The notes beneath the pieces were generated by a model. The model was given only the letters and a program-made list of their open reading frames with translations, did no database searches and was not told where the DNA came from. From positions 12,370,589 through 12,434,588 of the forward strand of contig NC_056052.1 of the NCBI RefSeq assembly GCF_004379255.2: DNA of 64,000 nucleotides, in the 5' to 3' direction. The position numbers were made by a program, and so were the translations under genes. Origin of the DNA: Salvia splendens (taxonomy: Eukaryota; Streptophyta; Magnoliopsida; Lamiales; Lamiaceae). Of this stretch, positions 8,499 through 20,455 are shown piece by piece (the first letter of the stretch is position 1; the number at the start of each line of letters is the position of its first letter).

Positions 8499-11337
8499 TA
8501 TAACGCCCCACTTTTTGAACCCTAATTTTCGAACCCTAAAGTACTTGCATTTAATGCTTTTAATGTTGCGAAGTCCGTGGATTAATTGTCGAGTGGAATT
8601 ATTGTTGGATACTTTTCGTGACCTAATTTTGAGTTGGAATTTTGACTGTGTCAACTTTGTCGAATATGTGACGTGGCTGTTTTTGAATAATTGATGTGGG
8701 GTGAATTTAATTGTTTTTGAATAAATGAAAATTTGTTATTAGAGCTAGAAATTGTGAAGTACATCACAATGCGAATTTAAATAATTCCTTTCCGTGAGGA
8801 ACATTTATTGGACTCGATTCCGTGTTGGATCCGATAAATTGAATAAATAATATAAAAAAAATAGTCTGTGATAATTAAATTGTGGGCAACACAATTTAAT
8901 TAAAATACAAAGGACTGTGAATTAAACAAATCAAATTAAATCCTCTTCCCGTTGACTTGGTCACCAAGTCGATAATTCAATTTAATTAAAGATTCTCAGA
9001 TATTTTCCTCCTCCGTGACCTGCAAATAAAATATTAACCAAATTCAATTTAATTCAAAAAAGAGGAAGAATCCGAAAACCTCCCTCAACACACGTTAAAA
9101 AAAACTGTTTTCCCTTTTCCCTTTTCCCTTTTCCCTTTTCCCTAAACCTCTTCCTTGATTACAATTGAGGAAAGAAGAAAATAATAAAATAAAAAATTAG
9201 CAAAGGATTTCTCCTCCTCCGTGTTCATGCGTCTTCCTCTCCTCCCATCATCTGCAAATCCTTTTCCAAAATTAGACCACCAATCAGCCTTTAATTCCAA
9301 TTAATTGAGAATCAATTACCACAAATTTTCTTATAAATCTTAGTCTTTCTACCCTAATCTACCACGCCGCTTCCACGGTTCCTTCCCAAATCACGTTCAA
9401 CTCCTGCAAGAATTCACCAGAACAAGGCTGCCTTTCTTCCTATTCCAGTTAGAACAGATTCAAGAAAACCGAGAGCTAAAGAGAGGGAGTTTCTGTTTGT
9501 TCTCTCGCAATCTGCCAAATCTAAGGTATATACCTCTCACACCAACACCAATTCCAATTGTTTTTACAAGCATCCATGTTCACTGCATTACTGTTACCAT
9601 AATCTGTAATCAACCTTTTAATCGAGTAAATCGCACAACCCGAGCGGAAACCGAATCAAAGAACAACCTTATAATGAATTGAAATCAAAAAATTAAGAAC
9701 GTATCTGCAAAATTTAAATCGGAAATTCTCGGGGTAAATCGGAGCTGCCGATCACGACGGTACGATAGCTGGATTGGACCCAGGCGAACGGCGGCGACGC
9801 TGCGGTGCCGAGCGACGACGGCGAGAGCTTGAGGGCGACGAAGCTTTTATTTCCTATTCATTTTTTTTCTATATGTTTAAGCTTAACGTGGGAAAAAATG
9901 GAAGAGAATTTGGGGATTCTTAAAAAAACTCTTGGCGTATTCTGTTTTGAGAAAGGAGGGGAAAGAATACACGATGGATTAGGAATGGGAGTAATGGATT
10001 CCTAATTGTCTTATTCTTTTAATATTCCTTTTTTTTTTTACTTTGAAGTGGAATCGTACGTGTATGTGTGTTGGGAATGGGAGTACTTTTTATTTAATTT
10101 TCTTTCTACTTTAGTCACGTAAAAGGTGTTGTGGTTTGTTAAATTAAGAACTTGGGCCAAATAAAATACTAAAAATGAATAGATGGGTTTTGTTAAAGTT
10201 AGGCTTTTACAATGGATTAGTTTGGATGGGCAGCCGGGTTTCTTTTTTCGGTTTGGAGGAGGAAATTGTTGACCAACTAACGTGATGGGCGTGAGCGGCC
10301 GACCGGCGTCTCAGGCGACGCCTTGGGCGGCCGCCAAATAATCAAAAACCGAGAAAAACGAGATAAACAACTTTAATTAGGAAGCATGCTTTTTATTTAT
10401 TTATTTGAAAGGTGTGTTGATTTATGTATTATCTAAATGTTAAAGGTGAATCATCGCAAGTGAAACATGATATCAAGGGGAAGAAAGTACTTGCGAATTA
10501 AGCAGTCGAGGTGGGCTTTCTTTTAAATAAGGACAACGTCCTAAATATTTTTGTCGATGGAAATGAAACAGTATTTATCATGCCGTGATTTGATTTTTAA
10601 CGTGCCTATCTGATGTGGCTATGCGCCATTGTTATATAAATCGAATTCGGGTCCTCGTAGGGCCGCAAACCCTACTTGGACTAGTGTACACCTATGGTAG
10701 ATCGTGTGCTAGCGTACGGGCTGGCCGGTCTAGTGGCTTGGTTTGTGGCCACATTCCAAGTCATGTATTGGCAGATATGGCTAACGTCTATGGGAAAATG
10801 ACTGATCAGTCGACTTTTACTATGGGAAATGATTTTAGTGCCTCGGGCCTTTCTAAAGCTAAACCCCGACGGTTACTTAAGTATGGCATGATAAAAAAAA
10901 AACAATTTTTTATTGAAAAATGTTTTCGGCATGAGCCCATTGAGTATTTTTATAGTACTCAGCCCTGCATGTGTTTTCCTTATGTGCAGGTTGAGCGGCG
11001 ACGAGGGTATGGTGGTGTTGAGCAATTTAACTGGTGATCGAACTGTTGTCTTTGAATTATGGGTGTCGTTGTGTCCTCACACATGACGTCACTCTCTCTT
11101 GGTCGTTTCCGCTGTGATATTGCTTTCACTTATCTTTTAAATGGGCTTGCAACTTAAATTATTTGGATATTGAATACTTGGGATTTTACCGGTTTATGTC
11201 AAATACTTGGTCGTTTCCTTTGAATATTAATTATTGGTCAAGCTCGTTTTTGAAGCCCTAGTTCTTTTCGTCTTTTTATTAAATTCTCTTAATCACGATC
11301 GCCCATATTTATTAACCCTAAAGGGGCGGTCGTGACA
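8499..11337 (+). repeat. G1 5' LTR
   Basis: Starts TATAACGCCCCAC (the terminal TG is mutated to TA; the 3' copy has TGTAACGCC) and ends GGGGCGGTCGTGACA. It contains a TATA box (TTATAAATC, 9331-9339), a five-fold TTTTCCC repeat (about 9108-9142), a potential 5' splice site AAG/GTATAT near 9522, a GC-rich leader segment (9745-9840), a conserved block with a GCCGCAAACCC hairpin (10640-10790), and a conserved hairpin followed by TTTTCCTTATGTGCAG (10941-10989). ORFs inside it (for example 10615-11037) are probably fortuitous, because the 3' LTR copy is frameshifted at an A-tract. Confidence 0.95.
9108..9147 (+). repeat. (TTTTCCC)5 short tandem repeat in G1 LTR
   Basis: Five TTTTCCC units followed by TAAACC. 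The same array, with the same unit number, lies in the 3' LTR at about 18225-18264. Confidence 0.9.
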
Positions 11338-11340
11338 GTT

Positions 11341-11352
11341 TGGTATCAGAAC
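11341..11352 (+). other. G1 primer-binding site (initiator tRNA-Met)
   Basis: TGGTATCAGAAC starts three bases after the 5' LTR. It matches the complement of the plant initiator tRNA-Met 3' end (TGGTATCAGAGC) except for one position. Confidence 0.9.
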
Positions 11353-13170
11353 CTCAGTTTCTTTTCGCTCTGGACCCAAGAGTCTTTTGGAGTTAAAATC
11401 TATCCTTGTATTAATTGGCTAAAGTGTTAAACATCGAAGGCTCAACACCACAACTCGTCACGCCCAACCTCGAAAGAATATGTAAGAATATTTTGGCGAC
11501 TTTTTAAATGAGTTACTGAATTTTTTGAAATTCGAAGGAAAAATGGTTCCTTGTGAAAAGCAATTTTGGGCCTATTGGAGATTTAAAGTAAATGCTATGG
11601 CTTTTAGAAAATGTTGTGGTCATACGAGATGTGAGACACTATGGGAGTATGTGATTGAAGGTGTTGATTGTTATGGATATTGAAGTGTGAATATGAATCG
11701 CATGCTTGAGGGGGGGAGACTTGTTACTACATGTTTGACTGCGCAATATATAAATGACGTTTTATGTGATGATAATTCATGATTGATGAAGTACGAAGTA
11801 TCGTATAGAATCATTATGAAAGTGAAATGTTGAATTTTGAACTTTGTTGCAAATGTAGAATCCATATGAAGCTTGAATTAAGCAAAGATCGAATATATGT
11901 TAAAGTATGAGACTATGAACTATGTCTGGAGAAAAACATAGAGTGCCTAAGAAGTATGTTAGGCCGAACATACTCGAACATAGTTGTAAACTGATAACTA
12001 CAATATCACTTTCCTGAGTGATGGGACAAACGAAAACATATACTTCGAACTAGACGGCTTATTATAATTGCCTACTGGTTTCCCTGGATGATAAGAACAA
12101 AATGAAAGGAAGTATCTAACGAGATCAAGACAAGAAGAAATGTTAGGTGATGTATCCTTACAACGTCGAGAAATTGTGCCTGCAATCAAATAAAGTGAAT
12201 GCAATCGTGCATAACATGTTAATGCGATGACGCGTTACAAATATGACAACACTCATGACACGTTAAGGTCAGGAGGGTTATTACCATGTTTTAATGAGAA
12301 TGACTGCTATGGCGTGCCAAAAATAATATGAAGCTGTGACCTTCAAGGACAGTTAATTGTTGTAACGACACCAAGAATCTTGACTTAGAATCTAGAGTTT
12401 TCGAGAACGCTTCTATTATCTTCGGGAAATGACGGAGTGCCATCTTTGTAGCTAGAATGGATGAATTTAACTGACAGTACTTACTTGGGTTCTCAGAAAT
12501 TTCTTTCTATGAAGCTCCTTGACAATGGTATTCTTTTCGTGCATTTAAAACTTTTGATTGACCTGCAATTTGCAAGTGATGCATCACTGTTTCCTTTTAA
12601 TGAATGTAGTGACTCATTCTTGTTCCTCTTGAGTCATTTTCGGAGCCATTCTAATCAAGGGCAATTTCAATAGTCCTCATGTTGAAACCCGTTCTGATCC
12701 AAGTAAGACTGTTAAATAGATTTCTAAATTCTTGATACAAGACTCTCAAGAAAGACAATGGCTCGATCTCTGCAAACACATATGAGGAATAAGTTTCAAG
12801 AGACACATACAAAATGATACACCAACAACACGAGGGGTCGAATATTTTCGCATCTATGCTTAGTTGTAGCAAGCAGCCAAAGAATCGAACGTTATGCCAT
12901 ACCAGACATTAGGTCTTGAGAAACAAAAAGCTGAGAGAAGCCATGCACATCAAATGATCACGTTTTGCGGCTCAGAATTTATGTAAGTGGTTGATTAAGG
13001 GATATACGGATAACAATTGAGAGTCGGAGTATTAAGGTCGTCACATAAGATCATCGCTGTACGATAGTATTGGAATGAAAATACGAGCACCCTGATAGAT
13101 CAAGATATACGAACGAAGGTCGTAGACGAGAGGAAATCATCCAGCAAGTGGCGAAATTGAATCAACTAAA
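11353..13170 (+). other. G1 untranslated leader
   Basis: 1.8 kb between primer site and gag without a long ORF. The first 35 bases after the primer site (CTCAGTTTCTTTTCGCTCTG and onward to AGAGTCTTTT) are conserved in the G2 and G3 leaders, as is CGAAGGCTCAAC near 11435. A short ORF beginning ATGGCTCG at about 12757 might be a decayed counterpart of the upstream ORF seen in G2 and G3; this is weak. Confidence 0.6.
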
Positions 13171-14215
13171 ATGGGAAATAAGCGAAAGGGGAAACGCGTG
13201 CAAGCATCATCACCATCACCTCCTCCACCTAAGCCAGAATGGCATAATGAATAGTTTTTGCTAAAGCAAAATCCTCATATCTTCGATGGGATAGGAGAGC
13301 TAGCAAAGGACGAGACTTAGATACGCGCATTGGAGAGCATCTTCGAATTCTTCAAGTGCACTGAGGAAGAGCGTTTGATTTGTGTAACCTACCACTCACG
13401 GATTCGACCAACTTTTGGTGGGACCAAGCAAGGGACCTGACCCCTAAGCAAGTGGATACAATGACATGGGAGGATATTAAGACGGAAATATACAACGAGT
13501 ATATCCAAAAAGTTACCGAAAGGCGAAGGCGGCCGAGTTTTACAACCTCGAACAAGGGCGCATGGTAGCGACAGGATATGACCGCACACTTGCGACATGG
13601 CTCGGCATGCACCCGAACAAGGGATACCGATAAGAAGAGAGCTGAGAAATTCCGTCCGGGACTAAGGCATGAGATAAAGATAGCATTGGCCAACCTTGGG
13701 AGACTTGCATACGCTGAATCGTTGACCTGCGTACTAGACGTGGAGGAAGCTATGTCCAAGGAGAGGGCGATGTGAAAACACTACACTGGAACTGCCTCCA
13801 CCACATTATTCTCGAGAGAAGAGAAATTGAGATGAAAAATAATGCTCCCTATGAAAATAAGGGATACCAGCCCACCCAAAACCGACCACAGTATGGGGAC
13901 AACCAAAATTTCTCTAACCAGAGGGGTGACTTCCGACCTAGACCACCACAATGCAATGTGTGCTCTAGGTACCATTTTGGAGAGTGTATGATGCAGAACA
14001 CTACCAAGTGCTTTAACTGTGGGGAAATGGCCACTTCTCTAGAGAGTGTCCGAGCAAGAACGCGGGGATGGGTTCAAGGCAGAACAATCAGGGATTCCGT
14101 CCGCAGTCTAGGGCACCACTGGCGGAACCGAGGAGGAATCGTGATCAACCTCCGCGACAACAACAACCTCACCGTCCAAGACTTCCCTCCCAGGCTAGAG
14201 AATATGCGCTGAGTT
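13171..14215 (+). pseudogene. G1 gag (capsid and zinc knuckle), disrupted
   Basis: The start is taken at ATG 13171 (MGNKRKGKRVQ, then a Pro-rich stretch), comparable to gag starts of Tekay elements. The frame has TAG stops at 13252-13254 and 13318-13320 and then shifts frame near 13375 and 13565. Capsid-like pieces remain readable, e.g. FDGIGELAKDE, FEFFKCTEEERLICVTY, MTWEDIKTEIYNEYIQK and KKRAEKFRPGL. The nucleocapsid zinc knuckle at about 14010-14060 begins CFNCGE, but a one-base change at about 14028 throws the remaining H and C of CX2CX4HX4C out of frame. The product would package element RNA in virus-like particles; here it cannot be made intact. Confidence 0.9.
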
Positions 14216-17200
14216 CTTGACAAACCAAGACTGAACAAAGGAGTCACGAGAGCGGAAATTTGGCAGAACTATGTGTGGACACATTAAGTTGCCTGCTAAT
14301 AAATCTGAACATAAGCTGATAGTGACCTCATCAGTGGGAGGAGTAGTAGAGATTTCTCGATTTCGCTCGAACATATAAATTGTTATGGGAGAACTTAGGC
14401 TAGTCGCGCACGACTTACAAGTTATGGCCATGAAGGATGTCGATGTAATCTTGAGAATGGAATGGTTGACTGCAAATTTTGCTACGATTCGATGTAAGGA
14501 GAGACGAATATCGTTACAAGCCCCTGGAAAGGAACTAATCGTGTATCATGGAATCACGATGAACAGAAAAACATCTATCATCTCGGCACTCCAAGCCACT
14601 ACGATGTAGAGAAAAGGGCGTCCTGCCTATCTGGTCTATCTACAAGGAGATGAGAAGGAGGAAAGGAAAGTGGAGGATGTCGCTGTGGTACGAGAATTTC
14701 CAGACAATTTTTCTGAAGCGTTACCTGGTCCACCGCCAGTTCGACAATTGGAGTTCACAATCGACCTAGAGCCAGGGTCGGCACCAGTATCCAAGGCCCC
14801 ATATCGAATGGCGCCAAAAGAGTTGGAAGAACTCAAGATACAACTACAAGAGCTTATGGACTTAGGTTTTATTAGACCCGGTGATTCACCGTGGGGCGCG
14901 CCTGTGCTTTTTATCAAGAAGAAGGATGAATCGATGAGAATGTGTATCGATTATAGAGAGTTGAACAAGATGACTCTCAAGAACAAATATCCACTGCCGA
15001 GAATAGATGACCTATTCGATCAACTTCGAGGAGCTGGTGTGTTCTCAAAGATGGATTTAAGGTCCGGATACCATCAATTGAGAGTACGACGAGAAGACAT
15101 ATCGAAAACTGCTTTTCGCACGAGATATGGTCACTATGAGTTTGTGGTAATGTCGTTTGGATTGACGAATGCACCTGCAGTGTTCATGGATTTGATGAAC
15201 CGAGTATTTCACCCATACTTGGATAAATTCATTTTTGTATTCATAGATGATGTACTCGGCTATTTGAGGAATGAGAAGGAACACGAGAAGCACCTGCGAA
15301 TCACTTTAGAGACGTTGAGGAGTGAGAAACTGTATGCCAAATTTAGCAAGTGGGAGTTTTGGCTTAAGGAAGTGAACTTCCTTGGTCACGTCGTGTCAGC
15401 AGAGGGAATCCAAGTGGACCCCACCATGGTCGAGGCGGTACAGCAATGGAAAGCACCCTCAACACCAAACGAGATTCGGAGTTTCCTAGGCCTGGCAGGA
15501 TACTACCGAAGGTTTATAGAGGGATTCTCCAAGATAGCGAGACCCATGACCCAACAACTCAAGAAGGGGGTAAAAGTCAATTGGACCCCAGAGTGTGAGG
15601 CATGTTTCCAACTGTTGAAGGAAAAGCTAACTAGTGCACCGATTCTAGCTGTGCCAGAGCCTGGAGTGAACTACGTGGTATACACTGACGCTTCGAAGGT
15701 GGTACTTGGATGCATATTGATGCAAAACAACAAGGTGATTGCTTACGCGTCATGGCAATTGAGGCCACACGAGTTGAACTATCCAACCCACGACTTGGAG
15801 CTAGCAGCGGTAGTACACGCCTTAAAGATTTGGAGACATCATCTCTAGGGAGTCTGATGTGAGATCTTCACGGATCACAAAAGCCTGAAGTACTTCTTCA
15901 AGCAGAAAGATTTGAACATGCGGATGGCTCGAGTTGGTGAAAGACTACGATTGTGGCATCAACTACCACCCCGACAAAGAAAATGTAGTGGCAGGTGCTT
16001 TTAGCCGGAAGGACCATTCCCAACTGGCTACTTTTCTCACCAAAGAGGAAAGCCTGATTCGCGAGTTTAGTAAGATGTGTTAGGAAGTGGTGAGGGCACC
16101 GGAAACAGTGGATGCACGAATCGCCACGTTAGCTGTTGAACCTGATCTAAGGTCGATGATCATTGAAGCACAACGGATGGATGCGAAATTGGAGGAAATT
16201 TGTATAGAAGTGCGAACCGGCGAATCTGGGAATTTTAGTGAAGAAGGTGACAATGCCCTTACTTACGAAGGAAGACTATGCATACCGAATAACGAGGAAC
16301 TAAAAAAAACGAAGTTATGAGGGAGGCACATGAGACTCCTTACACCGCCCACCCAGGAAGTACGGAAATGTATTAAGATTTGAAGAAGTCCTTTTGGTGG
16401 AATGGTATGAAGAGGGATATAGCGTCAATTGTTGAGAGATGTTTAGCCTGCCAGCAAGTGAAGGCACTACATCAACGACCGTATGGAAAGTTACAACCAC
16501 TAGAGATTCCTGAGTGGAAATGGGAGCACATCGCCATGGATTTCGTGACGGGATTGCCAAGGACTCTGAGAGGAAACACCGCCATTTGGGTAATTCTAGA
16601 CCGACTTACCAAGAGTGCGCACTTCATACCGATTCTCATAAGCTATGGGTCCAACAAACTAGCTCAGATTTACATAAAGGAGATAGTCCGATTGCATGGA
16701 GTCCCAATAACTATCACGTCTGATCGTGACCCAAAATTCACCTGAAGATTTTGGATGACTCTATAGAAAGAGCTTGGAACCAAATTGAACATCAGCACCG
16801 CGTTACGCAAACCGATGGACAGCCCGAAAGAACGATTCAAACTCTTGAGGATATGTTGAGAGTCGTGGTACTCGACCGAGGAGGAAGCTGGGAGGCAGCA
16901 TTACCACTGATTGAGTTTGCCTACAACAACAGTTTTCAAGCAACGATAAACATGGCGCCGTATGAGGCATTACACGGGAGGAAGTGTAAATCGCCGCTCT
17001 ACTGGAATGAAGTTGGCGAGAGAAGAATACTTGGACCCGATGCAGTTGAAGAAATGGTGGGAATCGTTCAGAAAATTCGTGAAAGGATAAAAGAAGCTCA
17101 AGACAGACAAAAATCATATGCGGATGTCCGACGAACTGATTTACAATTCCAAGCTGGCGACAAAGTTTTCCTGAAAGTATCCCCGTCAAAAGTGATAACA

Positions 17201-17572
17201 CGATTCGGCGTCAAGGGCAAATTGAAGCCAAGATTTATTGGGCCTTATGAAATTCTTGAAGGAGTGGGCCCCGTTGCATACCGTTTGGTGCTACCACCAA
17301 ACCTTGGAAATGTTCACAACGTTTTTCATGTGTCACAGTTACGAAAATACGTGTACGACTCGAAGCACGTGATCCGTTTTGAGGAAGTCGCGTTGAATCC
17401 AGATTTGAGCTACGAAGAGAGAACCCAATCTATTTTGGACCGAAAGATCCAAATTGTGAGAAATAAACTTGTTGCTTGTGTGAAAGTACTTTGGGAAAAT
17501 CATGGGCATGAAGAAGCCACGTGGGAGAATGAGGATAAGATGATGGAATTGTACACAGAACTCCTTACTTGA
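14216..17572 (+). pseudogene. G1 pol: protease remnant, RT, RNase H, integrase, chromodomain-like end
   Basis: The protease N-terminus and its D-T/S-G motif are not recognisable; only the C-terminal part (VILRMEWL, 14440-14470) survives. The RT frame is open from 14670 to 15848 and contains [10 protein letters not shown], the chromovirus form of the YxDD catalytic motif, followed by RNase H ([15 protein letters not shown]). A TAG at 15846-15848 and a second at 16081-16083 break RNase H and the linker. Integrase follows: zinc-binding RCLACQQVKALHQRPYG (16436), core D at MDFVTGLP (16537), stops at about 16743 and 16764, then EFAYNNSFQATINMAPYEAL. The C-terminus (HVSQLRKYV, ILDRKIQIVRNK, KVLWENHGHEEATWEN) resembles the chromodomain-like module of Tekay/Del. 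TGA ends it at 17570-17572. Confidence 0.95.
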
Positions 17573-17616
17573 GGGTAACAAATTTCGGGACGAAATTTCT
17601 GTTAAGGTTGGTAGGA
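17573..17616 (+). other. G1 polypurine region, degenerate
   Basis: The conserved AATTTCGGGACGAAATTTCT is present, but the final tract is GTTAAGGTTGGTAGGA, interrupted by pyrimidines. The G2 equivalent is GTTAAGAGGGGAAGGA. The tract lies directly before the TG of the 3' LTR. Confidence 0.75.
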
Positions 17617-20455
17617 TGTAACGCCCCACTTTTTGAACCCTAATTTTCGAACCCTAAAGTACTTGCATTTAATGCTTTTAATGTTGCGAAGTCCGTGGAT
17701 TAATTGTCGAGTGGAATTATTGTTGGATACTTTTCGTGACCTAATTTTGAGTTGGAATTTTGACTGTGTCAACTTTGTCGAATATGTGACGTGGCTGTTT
17801 TTGAATAATTGATGTGGGGTGAATTTAATTGTTTTTGAATAAATGAAAATTTGTTATTAGAGCTAGAAATTGTGAAGTACATCACAATGCGAATTTAAAT
17901 AATTCATTTCCGTGAGGAACATTTATTGGACTCGATTCCGTGTTGGATCCGATAAATTGAATAAATAATATAAAAAAAATAGTCTGTGATAATTAAATTG
18001 TGGGCAACACAATTTAATTAAAATACAAAGGACTGTGAATTAAACAAATCAAATTAAATCCTCTTCCCGTTGACTTGGTCACCAAGTCGATAATTCAATT
18101 TAATTAAAGATTCTCAGATATTTTCCTCCTCCGTGACCTGCAAATAAAATATTAACCAAATTCAATTTAATTCAAAAAAGAGGAAGAATCCGAAAACCTC
18201 CCTCAACACACGTTAAAAAAAACTGTTTTCCCTTTTCCCTTTTCCCTTTTCCCTTTTCCCTAAACCTCTTCCTTGATTACAATTGAGGAAAGAAGAAAAT
18301 AATAAAATAAAAAATTAGCAAAGGATTTCTCCTCCTTCGTGTTCATGCGTCTTCCTCTCCTCCCATCATCTGCAAATCCTTTTCCAAAATTAAACCACCA
18401 ATCAGCCTTTAATTCCAATTAATTGAGAATCAATTACCACAAATTTTCTTATAAATCTTAGTCTTTCTACCCTAATCTACCACGCCGCTTCCACGGTTCC
18501 TTCCCAAATCACGTTCAACTCCTGCAAGAATTCACCAGAACAAGGCTGCCTTTCTTCCTATTCCAGTTAGAACAGATTCAAGAAAACCGAGAGCTAAAGA
18601 GAGGGAGTTTCTGTTTGTTCTCTCGCAATCTGCCAAATCTAAGGTATATACCTCTCACACCAACACCAATTCCAATTGTTTTTACAAGCATCCATGTTCA
18701 CTGCATTATTGTTACCATAATCTGTAATCAACCTTTTAATCGAGTAAATCGCACAACCCGAGCGGAAACCGAATCAAAGAACAACCTTATAATGAATTGA
18801 AATCAAAAAATTAAGAACGTATCTGCAAAATTTAAATCGGAAATTCTCGGGGTAAATCGGAGCTGCCGATCACGACGGTACGATAGCTGGATTGGACCCA
18901 GGCGAACGGCGGCGACGCTGCGGTGCCGAGCGACGACGGCGAGAGCTTGAGGGCGACGAAGCTTTTATTTCCTATTCATTTTTTTTCTATATGTTTAAGC
19001 TTAACGTGGGAAAAAATGGAAGAGAATTTGGGGATTCTTAAAAAAACTCTTGGCGTATTCTGTTTTGAGAAAGGAGGGGAAAGAATACACGATGGATTAG
19101 GAATGGGAGTAATGGATTCCTAATTGTCTTATTCTTTTAATATTCCTTTTTTTTTTTTACTTTGAAGTGGAATCGTACGTGTATGTGTGTTGGGAATGGG
19201 AGTACTTTTTATTTAATTTTCTTTCTACTTTAGTCACGTAAAAGGTGTTGTGGTTTGTTAAATTAAGAACTTGGGCCAAATAAAATACTAAAAATGAATA
19301 GATGGGTTTTGTTAAAGTTAGGCTTTTACAATGGATTAGTTTGGATGGGCAGCCGGGTTTCTTTTTTCGGTTTGGAGGAGGAAATTGTTGACCAACTAAC
19401 GTGATGGGCGTGAGCGGCCGACCGGCGTCTCAGGCGACGCCTTGGGCGGCCGCCAAATAATCAAAAACCGAGAAAAACGAGATAAACAACTTTAATTAGG
19501 AAGCATGCTTTTTATTTATTTATTTGAAAGGTGTGTTGATTTATGTATTATCTAAATGTTAAAGGTGAATCATCGCAAGTGAAACATGATATCAAGGGGA
19601 AGAAAGTACTTGCGAATTAAGCAGTCGAGGTGGGCTTTCTTTTAAATAAGGACAACGTCCTAAATATTTTTGTCGATGGAAATGAAACAGTATTTATCAT
19701 GCCGTGATTTGATTTTTAACGTGCCTATCTGATGTGGCTATGCGCCATTGTTATATAAATCGAATTCGGGTCCTCGTAGGGCCGCAAACCCTACTTGGAC
19801 TAGTGTACACCTATGGTAGATCGTGTGCTAGCGTACGGGCTGGCCGGTCTAGTGGCTTGGTTTGTGGCCACATTCCAAGTCATGTATTGGCAGATATGGC
19901 TAACGTCTATGGGAAAATGACTGATCAGTCGACTTTTACTATGGGAAATGATTTTAGTGCCTCGGGCCTTTCTAAAGCTAAACCCCGACGGTTACTTAAG
20001 TATGGCATGATAAAAAAAAACAATTTTTTATTGAAAAATGTTTTCGGCATGAGCCCATTGAGTATTTTTATAGTACTCAGCCCTGCATGTGTTTTCCTTA
20101 TGTGCAGGTTGAGCGGCGACGAGGGTATGGTGGTGTTGAGCAATTTAACTGGTGATCGAACTGTTGTCTTTGAATTATGGGTGTCGTTGTGTCCTCACAC
20201 ATGACGTCACTCTCTCTTGGTCGTTTCCGCTGTGATATTGCTTTCACTTATCTTTTAAATGGGCTTGCAACTTAAATTATTTGGATATTGAATACTTGGG
20301 ATTTTACCGGTTTATGTCAAATACTTGGTCGTTTCCTTTGAATATTAATTATTGGTCAAGCTCGTTTTTGAAGCCCTAGTTCTTTTCGTCTTTTTATTAA
20401 ATTCTCTTAATCACGATCGCCCATATTTATTAACCCTAAAGGGGCGGTCGTGACA
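17617..20455 (+). repeat. G1 3' LTR
   Basis: 2839 bp, TGTAACGCCCCAC to GGTCGTGACA. Visible differences from the 5' LTR are few: the second base of the LTR, AATTCATTT versus AATTCCTTT, CCTTCGTG versus CCTCCGTG, TTAAACC versus TTAGACC, ATTATTG versus ATTACTG, and homopolymer lengths. Confidence 0.95.

Larger units (their letters stand above)
8499..20455 (+). mobile_element. G1: full-length Tekay/Del-like Ty3/gypsy retrotransposon (11,957 bp)
   Basis: Two 2839-bp LTRs (8499-11337 and 17617-20455) bracket a gag-pol region in the order gag, protease, RT, RNase H, integrase, chromodomain-like end. The target duplication CGCGC is present at 8494-8498 and 20456-20460. The LINE sequence is continuous across it, so this insertion is younger than the LINE. 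Primer site, polypurine region and LTR ends are all located. The LTRs differ at only a handful of positions that I could see, implying a recent insertion, whereas the ORF has many stops and frameshifts. Confidence 0.95.

Noticed and set aside
9108..9150. Interstitial telomere repeat
   Set aside because: The unit is TTTTCCC with only a single CCCTAAA at its end; it is a short tandem repeat of the LTR, present in both LTRs.
10615..11037. 140-codon ORF in the G1 LTR (and a longer version at 19734-20204)
   Set aside because: The two LTR copies differ by an A-tract indel that changes the reading frame and C-terminus. The underlying conserved blocks are better explained as DNA or RNA signals than as protein.
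12461..12673. 70-codon ORF in the G1 leader
   Set aside because: No similarity to known families or to the G2/G3 upstream ORFs, and no conserved start context.
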